In this document: piece by piece, positions 1 to 7,565 of the stretch
Layout: every line of letters starts with the position of its first letter
Numbering within the stretch: the stretch's first letter is position 1
IMG/VR virus record: IMGVR_UViG_3300009149_000140
Coordinates: 1-34,700 of that record
Source: a virus
Strand: one strand, 5' to 3'
DNA length: 34,700 bases
Notes under the pieces: generated by a model
Seen by the model: the letters and a program-made list of their open reading frames with translations, nothing else
What the model was told of the DNA's origin: nothing
The model's database searches: none
Made by a program: the position numbers and the translations under genes

Positions 1-1
1 A

Positions 2-1336
2 TGGGCCAATGAATCGCTCGCGATTCTTGAAGAGAATATGGTAATGGCGAATCTCGTTCACCGGGATTTTTCGCCGTTGGTTGCTAGCTTTGGCGACGTG
101 GTCAATACCCGTCGTCCCAGCGAGTTCAGCACCAAGCGTAAGGCTCAGGCTGACGCCGTTGTTAGCCAAGATGCCGTCAGCACGAATGTGCAGGTTCCGC
201 TGAACCAGCACGTCTACGTGACCTTCACCATCAAGGACGAAGAGGCCAGCCTATCGTTCAAAGAGCTTATCAGCTACTACATGGAGCCCGCTGCGATGCA
301 GATGGCTCGTAGTGTTGACCGCATCCTTTGTGGCCAAGCTCCTCGTTTCAACACCAACAACGCTGGTCGTCTGGCCGAGATGTCGTCTTCGAACGCCAAA
401 GATTGGGTTCTGGACGCTCGCGAAAAGATGAACGTCAACAAGGCGTACCCGAATGGGCGCAACTTGCTCGTCAGCCCCCAGGCCGAAACGTCGATGTTGA
501 AGACGGAACTGTTCATCAAAGCCAACGAGCGCGGCGATGATGGCAACGCCCTGGAAAACGCCCGTCTGGGTCGTATCCTTGGTTTCGACACTTACATGGA
601 TCAGAACGTGAATTACGCTCCTCTGGTCGGTGCTGACACCCTGACTTTGAACCACACCACCGGTGCTGCCGCTGGTACGGCTTCGGGCAACCTTGCCATT
701 ACTGCCAGTTCTGCTGCCACCGTTGGTGCGTATGCTTGGTTCACTGGCGACGGTCAACCCTACGAAGTGAAAGCCGTCACTGGCACCCAGACTGGCATGA
801 CGCTGACAGAAGCGTACAAGAACGCCATTTCCGCCAACGCGGTCGGATATGCGTTCGAGCCTGCTGTGGTTGGAGCCACTTACGCTCTCGGTTACGACAA
901 GGGCATCACGCTCAACACGATCGCTGCCAACTTGCTGCCCGTCGTGGGTCAGGTCTTGGCTTTCGGCACCACCGCTGGTGGCGACCGTAAAGAGTACACG
1001 ATTATCGAAACTGACGCGGTCTCCACCACGTCGGTCATCGTGTGGCTCGATCGTCCGTTGGAAGTCGCTCTGACTGCCGCCGACAAAGCGTTCCCCGGAC
1101 CTCACGGTTCGTGGTGCTTGGCGTTCCACAAGGATTGCCTCGCTCTGGTCAACCGTCCCTTGGCTCTGCCGTCCAACTCGCTTGGTGTGCAGGCTGCGGT
1201 CGGTAGCTATAACGATCTCGCCATGCGAGTCGCTATGCAGTACGACATCACCAATCAGGGCACGATCGTGACCCTCGATATGCTGTGTGGTGTCGCGGTT
1301 CTTGACACGAACCTCGCTTGCGTTCTCTACGCATAA
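2..1336 (+). CDS. Major capsid protein, HK97 fold, P22-coat-like (5' partial)
   Basis: Shell subunit of the phage head. The frame is open from the first bases of the window: WANESLAILEEN is read before the first ATG at 38. Relatives usually have an ILENN-type helix and a V-M-x-x-L-V-H-R segment close to their N terminus, so I place the true start a few codons left of the window; ATG 38 would cut that helix. Visible family features are FGDVVNTRRP early on, a Thr/Ala-rich beta insertion at about residues 195-345 (counted from ATG 38), and the C-terminal AFHKDCLALVNRPLALP and TIVTLDMLCGVAVL strands. Codon use is strongly biased (CGT, AAC, AAG, GCT/GCC), unlike the A/T-richer genes that follow, as expected for the most abundant virion protein. 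A strong terminator follows. The family is clear by motif memory; no alignment was run. Confidence 0.9.
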   Translation, partial: WANESLAILEENMVMANLVHRDFSPLVASFGDVVNTRRPSEFSTKRKAQADAVVSQDAVSTNVQVPLNQHVYVTFTIKDEEASLSFKELISYYMEPAAMQMARSVDRILCGQAPRFNTNNAGRLAEMSSSNAKDWVLDAREKMNVNKAYPNGRNLLVSPQAETSMLKTELFIKANERGDDGNALENARLGRILGFDTYMDQNVNYAPLVGADTLTLNHTTGAAAGTASGNLAITASSAATVGAYAWFTGDGQPYEVKAVTGTQTGMTLTEAYKNAISANAVGYAFEPAVVGATYALGYDKGITLNTIAANLLPVVGQVLAFGTTAGGDRKEYTIIETDAVSTTSVIVWLDRPLEVALTAADKAFPGPHGSWCLAFHKDCLALVNRPLALPSNSLGVQAAVGSYNDLAMRVAMQYDITNQGTIVTLDMLCGVAVLDTNLACVLYA

Positions 1337-1368
1337 AACCTCCCGGCCACTAGGCCGGTTTCGATACG

Positions 1369-1410
1369 AACCGGGCGGGCAACCCCGCCCGCCCGGTTTC
1401 TTTTTATTTT
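1369..1410 (+). terminator. Rho-independent terminator after the capsid gene
   Basis: A 12-bp perfect GC-rich stem (1369-1380 pairs with 1387-1398, loop AACCCC) is followed by a T-rich tail at 1397-1410. A smaller hairpin (1343-1348 with 1353-1358) precedes it directly after the stop codon. It would cap the abundant capsid transcript and reduce read-through into the neck genes. Confidence 0.92.
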
Positions 1411-1421
1411 GGAGAACCCTC

Positions 1422-1709
1422 ATGGCTTTCGCTGATAAGTTTGTGGCCGATGCAGCCTTAGAGCCTGCTGGGTGCGCACAAATCACCCCGAGTGTAGTGA
1501 CAGGCATAAGCATTGCTAATGCTCGCTTGGCTCTCATTCAAGCATTGAATCAAAACGTTCGTATACGTGATGACGGTACAAATCCTACAACTTCAGTAGG
1601 TTACCGTCTACACGCAGGGCAATCTATCTGGTACATCGGCGACATTAAGGCAATCCGTATACTAGAAGAGGCCGCTTCCGCCGAAGTCAACGTAATGGCA
1701 TACAAATGA
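1422..1709 (+). CDS. Small conserved phage structural protein (95 aa)
   Basis: A 95-residue protein starting at ATG 1422 behind a GGAG site at 1411-1414. A longer reading frame upstream would run through the terminator and is unlikely. The C-terminal half (VRIRDDGTNPTTSVGYRLHA, then an IWYIGDIKAIRILEE segment) matches a small all-beta protein that I remember as common beside phage capsid or decoration genes, usually annotated hypothetical. Its place right after the capsid terminator and its ATGA overlap with the next gene suggest a head or neck component. It has no membrane segment or catalytic motif. The exact role is unknown. Confidence 0.7.
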   Translation: MAFADKFVADAALEPAGCAQITPSVVTGISIANARLALIQALNQNVRIRDDGTNPTTSVGYRLHAGQSIWYIGDIKAIRILEEAASAEVNVMAYK

Positions 1710-2434
1710 TCGATTTTGCAGGTAGACATCCCATGTGGCTGACTGACGATGTTGTCGGTCGCGATGAGAAGAATCTAATAGCAACATCAAGTCTCGGTCT
1801 GAGTCACAATGTTTCTATTGTAGGTTCTGAATGGGCTCGTCAACCAGCTAGTTACCTTTCATTTATTGACGGCCTTGATCTTCACAACAATCACGCTGAA
1901 GACCCCGCCACGGACACTTTAACGTTGGCTGACACAGCAACGTTAAATAAAGACTTTGCACGTGGTCTCACTAGCAATATAACCTTCGCCGATTTCGCTC
2001 ACGCCACACTTGACGGTTATCATCCTTCAACAGGTGGAACCACCGATCTCAGTGCTTACACAATGACAAGTGCCGCAGCTATTGTCGAAGGTGCTCCAGT
2101 TTATGTCAGCAGTAGCAACACAGTCATTTCTGCAAACGCCAGCCCAACGCCTAGTAGTGCAGCATGTTACCCAGTAGGCTTCGCTGTAAGTGCTGCTACA
2201 GGTGCCGCAGAAGACATCGACATCCTGACAGAAGGGCATGTTGAACTCACAGACTGGACGGCTATCGCAGGAACAGCAAACTTAGTAGCAGGAACCACAT
2301 ACAAGCTCGACACCACAGCAGGAAAGATAACTACAACGGCTCCTACAGGTAACGGAGAATACGTGGTGAGCGTAGGAGTTGCTGTCACAACAAAGATATT
2401 AGACATTGAGATAAGTAACCCTGTGGTCATCTAG
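1706..2434 (+). CDS. Probable head decoration or fibre-like virion protein
   Basis: A 242-residue, Thr/Ser/Ala-rich, beta-type protein translated from an ATGA overlap with the upstream gene. The N-terminal part (about residues 25-105) carries loose copies of a short repeat (SSLGLSHNV, DTLTLADTATL, SNITFADF) that recurs in two other virion proteins of this window. The C-terminal about 130 residues (VEGAPVYVSSSNTVI, LVAGTTYKLDTTAGKITTTA, EYVVSVGVAVTTKILDIEI) resemble the small beta domain of capsid-cement and fibre proteins, where the 'YxLDTTAGKIT...VGVA' pattern is frequent. The head-gene location supports decoration. It could instead be a fibre-like appendage. No enzyme motif is seen. Confidence 0.6.
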   Translation: MIDFAGRHPMWLTDDVVGRDEKNLIATSSLGLSHNVSIVGSEWARQPASYLSFIDGLDLHNNHAEDPATDTLTLADTATLNKDFARGLTSNITFADFAHATLDGYHPSTGGTTDLSAYTMTSAAAIVEGAPVYVSSSNTVISANASPTPSSAACYPVGFAVSAATGAAEDIDILTEGHVELTDWTAIAGTANLVAGTTYKLDTTAGKITTTAPTGNGEYVVSVGVAVTTKILDIEISNPVVI

Positions 2435-2454
2435 CAAGGCAGTCAGGAGCGGCA

Positions 2455-2712
2455 ATGGAATTTATAGAACTGCTGAAAGATTTCGGACCTTTGGTTGGGA
2501 TCATTCTGTTTTTTATCTGGAGAGACTGGAGACGAGAAGAGAATCTTGTTGAACGAGTACAAAAGCTAGAAGACTTCAACACTGAAGTTCTCAGCACCAT
2601 CGTCAAGGAACAAGCTGGAGTAATTGCTACCAACACGGAAGTAATTAAAGCCAACACTGAGCAAATTCGTCAGTTCAGTAACATGATCGAACGCACTAAG
2701 GCCGCCCAATAA
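2455..2712 (+). CDS. Small single-pass membrane protein with coiled coil (holin-like?)
   Basis: An 85-residue protein with one N-terminal hydrophobic segment (residues about 9-22, FGPLVGIILFFIWRDW), a charged stretch (RREENLVERVQKLED) and an amphipathic coiled-coil-like tail. This layout resembles BhlA/UviB-type holin-like proteins and the 'TM-helix-containing' small proteins common in phages. A GGAG at 2444-2447 supports ATG 2455, and the stop overlaps the next ATG by one base (TAATG). A lysis role is possible, but no endolysin is seen nearby, so a virion or assembly role is equally open. Confidence 0.6.
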   Translation: MEFIELLKDFGPLVGIILFFIWRDWRREENLVERVQKLEDFNTEVLSTIVKEQAGVIATNTEVIKANTEQIRQFSNMIERTKAAQ

Positions 2713-4628
2713 TGGTTAGACCTAACTATAATCTGATTCGTTTCATACGCCGTTGTGTTCGGCAGATGAAAAAAGAATATGGTGGCCAGATCACCGTGTA
2801 TCGTTTGAGCGATGTCACCACCAATCTAGACACAGGCGTAAGAACTACTACCAAAGATTCAGTGGTAGTTAGACGTGCTGTAGTGCTGCCGAACAAGCTC
2901 ACCCGCGATGTAATACAGTCCATCTCCCTCATCTCTGCTAACAAGCAAGTTGTGCAAGGCGGAACTTACGATCCAGGCACACGTAGCTTTATCATTGATC
3001 GCACAGATGTGCCGAACTGGGAATTGCGTCAAGACGATTGGATAATCTATGATGGTAAGAAGTATGACATAAAAGTAATTGAAGAGTTTGAGCAAAGTAC
3101 AGCTTGGCTGATAACGGCGAGAGAAGTCAAACTATTCGTCCCAGAGCAAGATTTGCACTGTTGCTCTTCTAGCTATATGCCTTTGACAAGCGAAGTGGCA
3201 TACCAGTTAAACACATACCACCTAAGAACAGTTGAGGACACTCTTGGTCTCACATCCGAGGCAGTGTTCGGTGAGACGTTTGAAGAGTCCCTCTCTGCCA
3301 ATCTTGGTCTCACATCCGAGGCAGTGTTCGGTGAGACGTTTGAAGAGTCCCTCTCTGCCAATCTTGGTGTGACAGACAGCGTCGTTGGAACTTCAACAGC
3401 GATATACAATGAAAGCGTATCAGACACTCTTGGTGTAACTGACACCGTTGAAGGTATTGCTGGCGTAACATACAATGAATCAGTCACCAGCAACTTGGCG
3501 TTGACTTCAAGTGCTGTTGGTTTTGGTGCAGGTTTTATATCTACTTGGAACACTGAGCAATCTGGCACAAGCAACAGTTTGCAGATCACCCTACCCCTTG
3601 ACACATCTGGAACATACAATTTCACCGTCTTGTGGGGCGATGGAAACGAAGACACTATTACAACATGGAACGACGCAGCTACCACTCACACTTACAACAC
3701 TTCCGGCACATATACAATCTCCATCAAGGGCACTTGCACTGGTTGGTACTTCCGCAGGACACTAGGTGGCGACCGTCTGAAGATAGAGAACATCGTTCAA
3801 TGGGGCGATCTAAGACTGGGTAATCTCACGCAGTATTTCGACGGTGCTTCAAATATGGCTTGCAGCGCCACTGACACGTTAAATCTGTCAGGAACAGACA
3901 ACTTGTATAGATGCTTCGCTGATTGTTCCACATTCAACGGCGATTTAAGCAGCCTGAACACCTCGCTCATAGAATCTATGCAAGCTATATTTAGAGGCTG
4001 CACAATATTTAATCGCGACATTAGTAGCTGGAACACTGCCAACGTCGAAGATATGAAGGACATGTTCAAAGAAGCAGAGGCATTCAATCAGGACATCGGC
4101 AGTTGGAACACCTCTGCTGTCACCACCACGGACGGTATGTTCCAAGATGCTACTGCATTCACACAGAATGTCGGTGGGTGGAACACTGCTAATGTGACTG
4201 ACATGTCCGCAATGTTTGATGGTTGTGAATTATTTAATCAGGACATCAGTAGTTGGAACACATATAAGGTTTTGCAGATGAACCTCATGTTCCGTGATTG
4301 CGACTTGTTCAATCAAGACATTGGAAGTTGGAACACTTCCAATACAACAACCTTTTATGGTATGTTCCAAAATGCCTATGCGTTCGACCAGGATATAGCT
4401 GGCTGGGACATAACTAACGTCACAAACATGACATACATGTTTAGTAATGCAACACTTAGCACGGCTAACTACGACTCCCTACTGATTGGATGGGAAGCAC
4501 AAACTGAACAGGCAAACGTCAACTTCCACGGTGGTAGTAGTAAATACTCAAGTGGTACAGCTAATGCAGCCAGAGCCTCTTTAATATCCACTAGCAATTG
4601 GACTATAACAGATGGAAGTCAAGTATGA
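2712..4628 (+). CDS. Head-closure/adaptor domain fused to BspA-like repeat adhesin
   Basis: A 638-residue mosaic. Residues 1-147 look like a small phage head-tail joining or head-closure protein (basic N terminus; TVYRLSDVTTNLDTGVRTTT; LRQDDWIIYDGKKYDIKVIE), usually an independent protein of 100-150 residues. Residues about 170-275 are tandem Ser/Leu/Thr-rich repeats of about 20 residues, two of them identical. Residues about 280-340 form a PKD-like strand set (FTVLWGDGNEDTI, GTYTISIKG). Residues about 400-580 are six to seven 25-residue BspA/DUF285-type repeats with the core MFxxAxAFNQDIxxWNTSNVT. These repeats occur in bacterial surface adhesins. The position before the tail-terminator-like gene fits a neck protein, so the added parts may form collar whiskers that bind the host or a glycan (inference). 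Confidence 0.78.
   Translation: MVRPNYNLIRFIRRCVRQMKKEYGGQITVYRLSDVTTNLDTGVRTTTKDSVVVRRAVVLPNKLTRDVIQSISLISANKQVVQGGTYDPGTRSFIIDRTDVPNWELRQDDWIIYDGKKYDIKVIEEFEQSTAWLITAREVKLFVPEQDLHCCSSSYMPLTSEVAYQLNTYHLRTVEDTLGLTSEAVFGETFEESLSANLGLTSEAVFGETFEESLSANLGVTDSVVGTSTAIYNESVSDTLGVTDTVEGIAGVTYNESVTSNLALTSSAVGFGAGFISTWNTEQSGTSNSLQITLPLDTSGTYNFTVLWGDGNEDTITTWNDAATTHTYNTSGTYTISIKGTCTGWYFRRTLGGDRLKIENIVQWGDLRLGNLTQYFDGASNMACSATDTLNLSGTDNLYRCFADCSTFNGDLSSLNTSLIESMQAIFRGCTIFNRDISSWNTANVEDMKDMFKEAEAFNQDIGSWNTSAVTTTDGMFQDATAFTQNVGGWNTANVTDMSAMFDGCELFNQDISSWNTYKVLQMNLMFRDCDLFNQDIGSWNTSNTTTFYGMFQNAYAFDQDIAGWDITNVTNMTYMFSNATLSTANYDSLLIGWEAQTEQANVNFHGGSSKYSSGTANAARASLISTSNWTITDGSQV
3242..3361 (+). repeat. Perfect 60-bp tandem duplication inside the neck adhesin gene
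   Basis: Bases 3242-3301 and 3302-3361 are identical over 60 bp, and the match continues for 7 more bases before diverging. The unit is exactly 20 codons, so the frame is kept and one protein repeat (about residues 179-198 and 199-218) is doubled. Neighbouring protein repeats differ at both DNA and protein level, so this copy is recent, or is kept identical by recombination. Confidence 0.95.
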
Positions 4629-5098
4629 AAAACCTTCCTCGTTGGTTATTTGCCTCGTTAGCAAAACACTTCAAAGCTATCGCTGACACCAACAGCATTC
4701 CTTTCTTTGTCGAGGGGCTTTATGAACGCGAGCCTGAGTACATGGAGACGAGCCACGTTGAGTTCAGACTCACAGGCCCGAACACAAAAGAGCTAAGTAA
4801 AGGTTACTACCACGTTTCAGTTGTAGCAAACTTCCTCATAACATCGCTCATGGAAGTTGAGACGGACGCATACACAATGGTCCAATGGGGCGGGATATTT
4901 CAAGAGGCTCTGTTAGATTCAATTCCGATCTACAAACTAGGGACCGGAGCAGATGACACAGGTCTCCTGTTAGGCTGTTTGAAAATAAAGAAAGCCGCCT
5001 CGCTTTATCACTTTGGCCAAGTTAGCAGAGTAGACCGTGTACGGCAATCTGAATTAGACTCAGTTCTTGAGATGGAGCTAACTGAGAGTCAACTATGA
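4625..5098 (+). CDS. Tail-terminator/tail-completion-like protein
   Basis: A 157-residue protein. I take ATG 4625, which overlaps the previous stop as ATGA, rather than the in-frame ATG at 4598. The N terminus (MKNLPRWLFASLAKHF) and the FRLTGPNTKELSKGYYHVSV and FLITSLMEVETDAYTMVQW segments look like small alpha/beta neck proteins encoded between the head-closure and tail-tube genes, the usual position of the tail terminator. Assignment rests mainly on size and order. No membrane or catalytic motif is present. Confidence 0.55.
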   Translation: MKNLPRWLFASLAKHFKAIADTNSIPFFVEGLYEREPEYMETSHVEFRLTGPNTKELSKGYYHVSVVANFLITSLMEVETDAYTMVQWGGIFQEALLDSIPIYKLGTGADDTGLLLGCLKIKKAASLYHFGQVSRVDRVRQSELDSVLEMELTESQL

Positions 5099-5421
5099 AA
5101 AACCTAAAACCAACAGAGACAACTTACTGGTTTACACACGATTCAGTCACAGGTGTCTTCCATTCTGGAGTCACTGAGCCTGGACAAACCACTAGCACTG
5201 ATGCAGACAAGTTTGAATACGGTTCTAATTTGTCAAACACGTTGGAAGCATACATAGAAGTGGCAGAAAATTTAACACTTCCTGTGGTCGATAGCAATAG
5301 CGATGAACCACCTTCTCCAGGGTTTTACATCTACGAAGGTTCACTTGTGCAGTTGAAAAAAGAAGATTGCGCATCGTACAGCACTATTTACGAGACCATG
5401 CAACAAATCACTTCTGAATAG
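5095..5421 (+). CDS. Hypothetical protein of the neck/tail region (108 aa)
   Basis: A 108-residue acidic protein I do not recognise. It starts by ATGA overlap with the preceding gene, so it is translationally coupled to it. The N-terminal part (YWFTHDSVTGVFHSGVTEPG) and the aromatic, acidic C-terminal half (PGFYIYEGSLVQLKKEDC) suggest a small beta-rich fold. No hydrophobic segment, zinc ligands or known motif is apparent. Its place directly before the tail-tube gene points to a tail or neck accessory component. Confidence 0.7.
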   Translation: MKNLKPTETTYWFTHDSVTGVFHSGVTEPGQTTSTDADKFEYGSNLSNTLEAYIEVAENLTLPVVDSNSDEPPSPGFYIYEGSLVQLKKEDCASYSTIYETMQQITSE

Positions 5422-5482
5422 GTTGCGCGACCTATTTAGAGACCACCGCTTAGTCGCGGGTATCGGGGTGTCGCGATACACC
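5417..5482 (+). other. Structured leader between neck genes and tail-tube gene
   Basis: A 7-bp stem (5417-5423 with 5430-5436, loop TGCGCG) overlaps the stop codon of the upstream gene. A second region (5461-5482) can form either a TATCG/CGATA stem (5461-5465 with 5474-5478) or a GGTGT/ACACC stem (5467-5471 with 5478-5482); the two exclude each other. There is no T-run, so these look like RNA processing or stability hairpins rather than terminators. An AGGAG site follows at 5502-5506. Confidence 0.35.
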
Positions 5483-5515
5483 AATTATTAACAACCCTCT
5501 TAGGAGATAACAACA

Positions 5516-6268
5516 ATGGCACGAATAGAAATGCGGGACGTTACCATCTATGTTCAAGATGGTCTCTCCGGCACTGGTCTTATGACCGACAATGCCTCGG
5601 TGAATGATGCCACGTTCAGCATCGGCACTGTCGTCTTGAACAGCACTTTAACCGCTCAAGTACCTGTTGGTGCTCGTTTTACCGTAGCCGGTGAAACTGC
5701 CGCCACGGTACATACTGTAACGGCTCGTGGCCCCACGAGCGGCAATACCACCAACATCACGTTCACTCCGCTGCTCGGTGCAGGAACTTACAACAGTGCC
5801 AACTCGGCAAACGCTGTAGAGTTCACGAACCAGCGAATTGAAATCAAAGTCGGTGAAGGAAATCTTACTTGGTCGGAAGCGAAAGAGTACGAGTACCTTC
5901 GTGAACGCGGCGACCTTGACACTGTCAAGGAAGGCGACGAGCAACCCGTCGAAATGTCGATGGAATTCGTTTACGAGTATGTCAAGACTTCGTCTGGCCA
6001 GACAATCACCGCTACTGATGCCCTCAAGCAATCTGGCGAAGCCAGCGAATGGGTCTCCAGTGCGGCTGACTTGTGTGAGCCTTACTGTGTCGATATTCTC
6101 GCCAAGCATTGTGTGCCCTGTGGCACTGATGAAGACGAAGATGTTCTGTTCACGGACTTCCGTTATGAGTCCTTGGATTTTGATCTTGGCGAAGCTACCA
6201 TTGCCGTTGGTGGACGTTGCAATGTTTCTGAGCCTGCCGTAACTCGCTCTACTGACACCGAGTGCTAA
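5516..6268 (+). CDS. Major tail tube protein
   Basis: A 250-residue protein starting at ATG 5516 after AGGAG (5502-5506). The opening MARIEMRDVTIYVQDGL and the later IEIKVGEGNLTWSEAKEYEY, GDLDTVKEGDEQPVEMSMEF and DVLFTDFRYESLDFDLGEAT segments follow the pattern of a siphophage tail-tube subunit, in which a beta sandwich stacks as rings around the DNA channel. Residues about 40-110 form a Thr/Ala-rich inserted beta region. The codon bias resembles that of the capsid gene, the gene has its own leader and terminator, and the tail-assembly chaperone follows, all consistent with a highly expressed tube gene. The C-terminal part has several Cys (CEPYCVDILAKHCVPCG), unusual for this family and possibly crosslinking or metal-binding. 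Confidence 0.82.
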   Translation: MARIEMRDVTIYVQDGLSGTGLMTDNASVNDATFSIGTVVLNSTLTAQVPVGARFTVAGETAATVHTVTARGPTSGNTTNITFTPLLGAGTYNSANSANAVEFTNQRIEIKVGEGNLTWSEAKEYEYLRERGDLDTVKEGDEQPVEMSMEFVYEYVKTSSGQTITATDALKQSGEASEWVSSAADLCEPYCVDILAKHCVPCGTDEDEDVLFTDFRYESLDFDLGEATIAVGGRCNVSEPAVTRSTDTEC

Positions 6269-6306
6269 ACAACACAGTCCGGTTGGAAGACGGACTTTAG
6301 AGTATT

Positions 6307-6345
6307 GGGCAACGAGAAGCATGATGCTTCTCGTCCCTTTCTTTT
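6307..6345 (+). terminator. Terminator after the tail-tube gene
   Basis: A perfect 9-bp stem (6312-6320 with 6326-6334, loop ATGAT) can be extended by GGG/CCC (6307-6309 with 6335-6337) and is followed by the T-rich tail CCCTTTCTTTT. A second, shorter stem (6276-6281 with 6291-6296) precedes it. This would separate the abundant tube transcript from the chaperone and tape-measure genes. Confidence 0.82.
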
Positions 6346-6373
6346 CCCTTCAGCCTCAAATGGAGACACTAAT

Positions 6374-6829
6374 ATGAAAATCAACGGAGTCCAAGTAACT
6401 CAAGCCGAAGAACTTCTGGTTCTTCCTCGCTCTAACGGCGACGACATCGTATTCCGAGCCATCCCAGTAGCAATCACAGCGGAATTTGACAGTAAGGTGC
6501 CTATGCCTGTACCTCCTATGATTCAAAAGAAAGGCGGAAAGTACCAAGACATCACTGACAAAGAGTTCGTTAAAGCACTGGATCTTCGAAGCGGACGTCG
6601 CTTCTCTTTGATGTTGCTTCGTTCTCTTGAGCCCAGCAACATCGAATGGGAAACAGTCAAACTGGAAGATCCCGGCACTTGGGATAAGTGGGAGGAAGAG
6701 TTGAAAGAAGCGGGACTTTCTGAAGTAGAGTGCAATCGAGTGGTCTCCACTGTGATGGCGGCAAACTCGCTAGATGAAGACAAAATCAAAGAAGCCCGAG
6801 AGGCTTTTCTACGTGGTCAGGAAGCGTAG
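6374..6829 (+). CDS. Tail assembly chaperone (gpG-like, frameshift donor)
   Basis: A 151-residue protein. I choose ATG 6374 behind GGAG (6362-6365); a frame start at TTG 6305 would lie inside the terminator. The sequence has the tail-assembly-chaperone pattern: DDIVFRAIPVAITAEFD, then a helical part with EWETVKLEDPGTWDKWEEEL, and an Arg/Glu-rich end (EAREAFLRGQEA). Such proteins bind the tape measure and tube subunits during tail assembly. As in lambda G/GT, a second open frame in -1 overlaps its 3' end (next entry). The order tube, chaperone, tape measure is the classical siphophage order. Confidence 0.78.
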   Translation: MKINGVQVTQAEELLVLPRSNGDDIVFRAIPVAITAEFDSKVPMPVPPMIQKKGGKYQDITDKEFVKALDLRSGRRFSLMLLRSLEPSNIEWETVKLEDPGTWDKWEEELKEAGLSEVECNRVVSTVMAANSLDEDKIKEAREAFLRGQEA

Positions 6830-7035
6830 CTCGGAAGATTCTCTGGCCAAAATACCGTACATCTGAATACACGATCTGGTCGGCTTGTAGAGAGTTTGGA
6901 ATTCTACCTCCCGGTATCAAACACAAAAACCATGTTTGCTGGGATGATCTCGAAACACCTCAACAAGCCAGACTGATCGGGTTTTATCAAACAACCGAGC
7001 ATGACCGTATCGAACAGACACCGAGGTTCGCCTAA
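6778..7035 (+). CDS. -1 frameshift extension of the chaperone (GT-like)
   Basis: This frame is -1 relative to the chaperone and open from just after a TGA at 6775-6777 to the TAA at 7033-7035. It has no ATG, GTG or TTG in its useful part, so it should be made only by frameshifting from the chaperone frame somewhere in 6778-6829. The translation looks like real protein (RKILWPKYRTSEYTIWSACR, then GIKHKNHVCWDDLETPQQAR and LIGFYQTTEHDRIEQ), with the Trp- and Tyr-rich helices seen in chaperone C-terminal extensions, and its TAA overlaps the next ATG. No canonical X-XXY-YYZ heptamer is evident; TTTT at 6805-6808 lets a P-site TTT codon re-pair fully. The coordinates show the open frame, not a proven slip point. 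Confidence 0.72.
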   Translation, partial: RQNQRSPRGFSTWSGSVARKILWPKYRTSEYTIWSACREFGILPPGIKHKNHVCWDDLETPQQARLIGFYQTTEHDRIEQTPRFA

Positions 7036-7565
7036 TGGCAAAGGCAATGCAATGGAAGGCCGATTTTAAGATAGCCTGGATAGACATGGTCGCTTATAAT
7101 AAAGTGATGCTGAATACACTTCACAATATTAACGAGCGAGCAGGTAGAGCTTGGATTGACACGGCAGTAAATAAAACCCCCATTCCAACTTGGTCGGGGG
7201 CTTCGAGAGCGACATTTCAAAAACTTGCAAACGAGCTTGGAACTTCTGTTCCCATAGGCCCAATCAAATCAAGAAAAAATCGTGTAAGTCTGGGTCACTC
7301 CACTTCAACTGGGAGCGGAATATTTGAGGACACTCCTGGGGGAATCCCAAATGAGGTTGGCTTCGTATATCAGACAAGTCTGAGATATCTCGCTTACAAC
7401 GAGTACAACGTAGCGACTAAAGGCAGTCCACCTCAACCCTTCAGTAATTGTGTGCGTTTCACGCCTTACAATTTTCAAGTCCGTGCTCAAGCAGCGTGGA
7501 AAATAGAAGCTGCAAAAGCTAAATTACCAAACCCTTATAACTATCTTCGCGTGAGGTCGATATAA
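7035..7565 (+). CDS. Tail-region protein upstream of the tape measure
   Basis: A 176-residue basic protein with TAATG overlaps at both ends, linking it to the chaperone extension and to the tape measure. The middle segment (INERAGRAWIDTAVNKTPIP, then TWSGASRATFQKLANELG) resembles the start of small HK97-gp10/minor-tail proteins, but the match is not firm. The second half is rich in Tyr and Asn with no recognisable motif. The location suggests a minor tail or tail-completion component. Confidence 0.6.
   Translation: MAKAMQWKADFKIAWIDMVAYNKVMLNTLHNINERAGRAWIDTAVNKTPIPTWSGASRATFQKLANELGTSVPIGPIKSRKNRVSLGHSTSTGSGIFEDTPGGIPNEVGFVYQTSLRYLAYNEYNVATKGSPPQPFSNCVRFTPYNFQVRAQAAWKIEAAKAKLPNPYNYLRVRSI

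Noticed and set aside
251-1537. A 428-residue minus-strand open frame across the capsid gene
   Set aside because: It is the antisense of a clearly coding gene with biased codons, has low-complexity Val/Ser/Arg-rich sequence, and would cross the terminator.
3242-3361. A CRISPR array or mobile-element origin for the tandem repeat
   Set aside because: There are only two directly abutting in-frame copies without spacers, terminal repeats or a transposase.
3173-3685. A 170-residue minus-strand open frame with internal repeats
   Set aside because: Its repeats are only the antisense of the 60-bp duplication in the neck adhesin.
5648-6322. A 224-residue minus-strand open frame
   Set aside because: It lies antisense to the tail-tube gene and through its terminator.
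6305-6373. An upstream TTG start for the chaperone
   Set aside because: It lies inside the terminator hairpin; ATG 6374 has a GGAG site.
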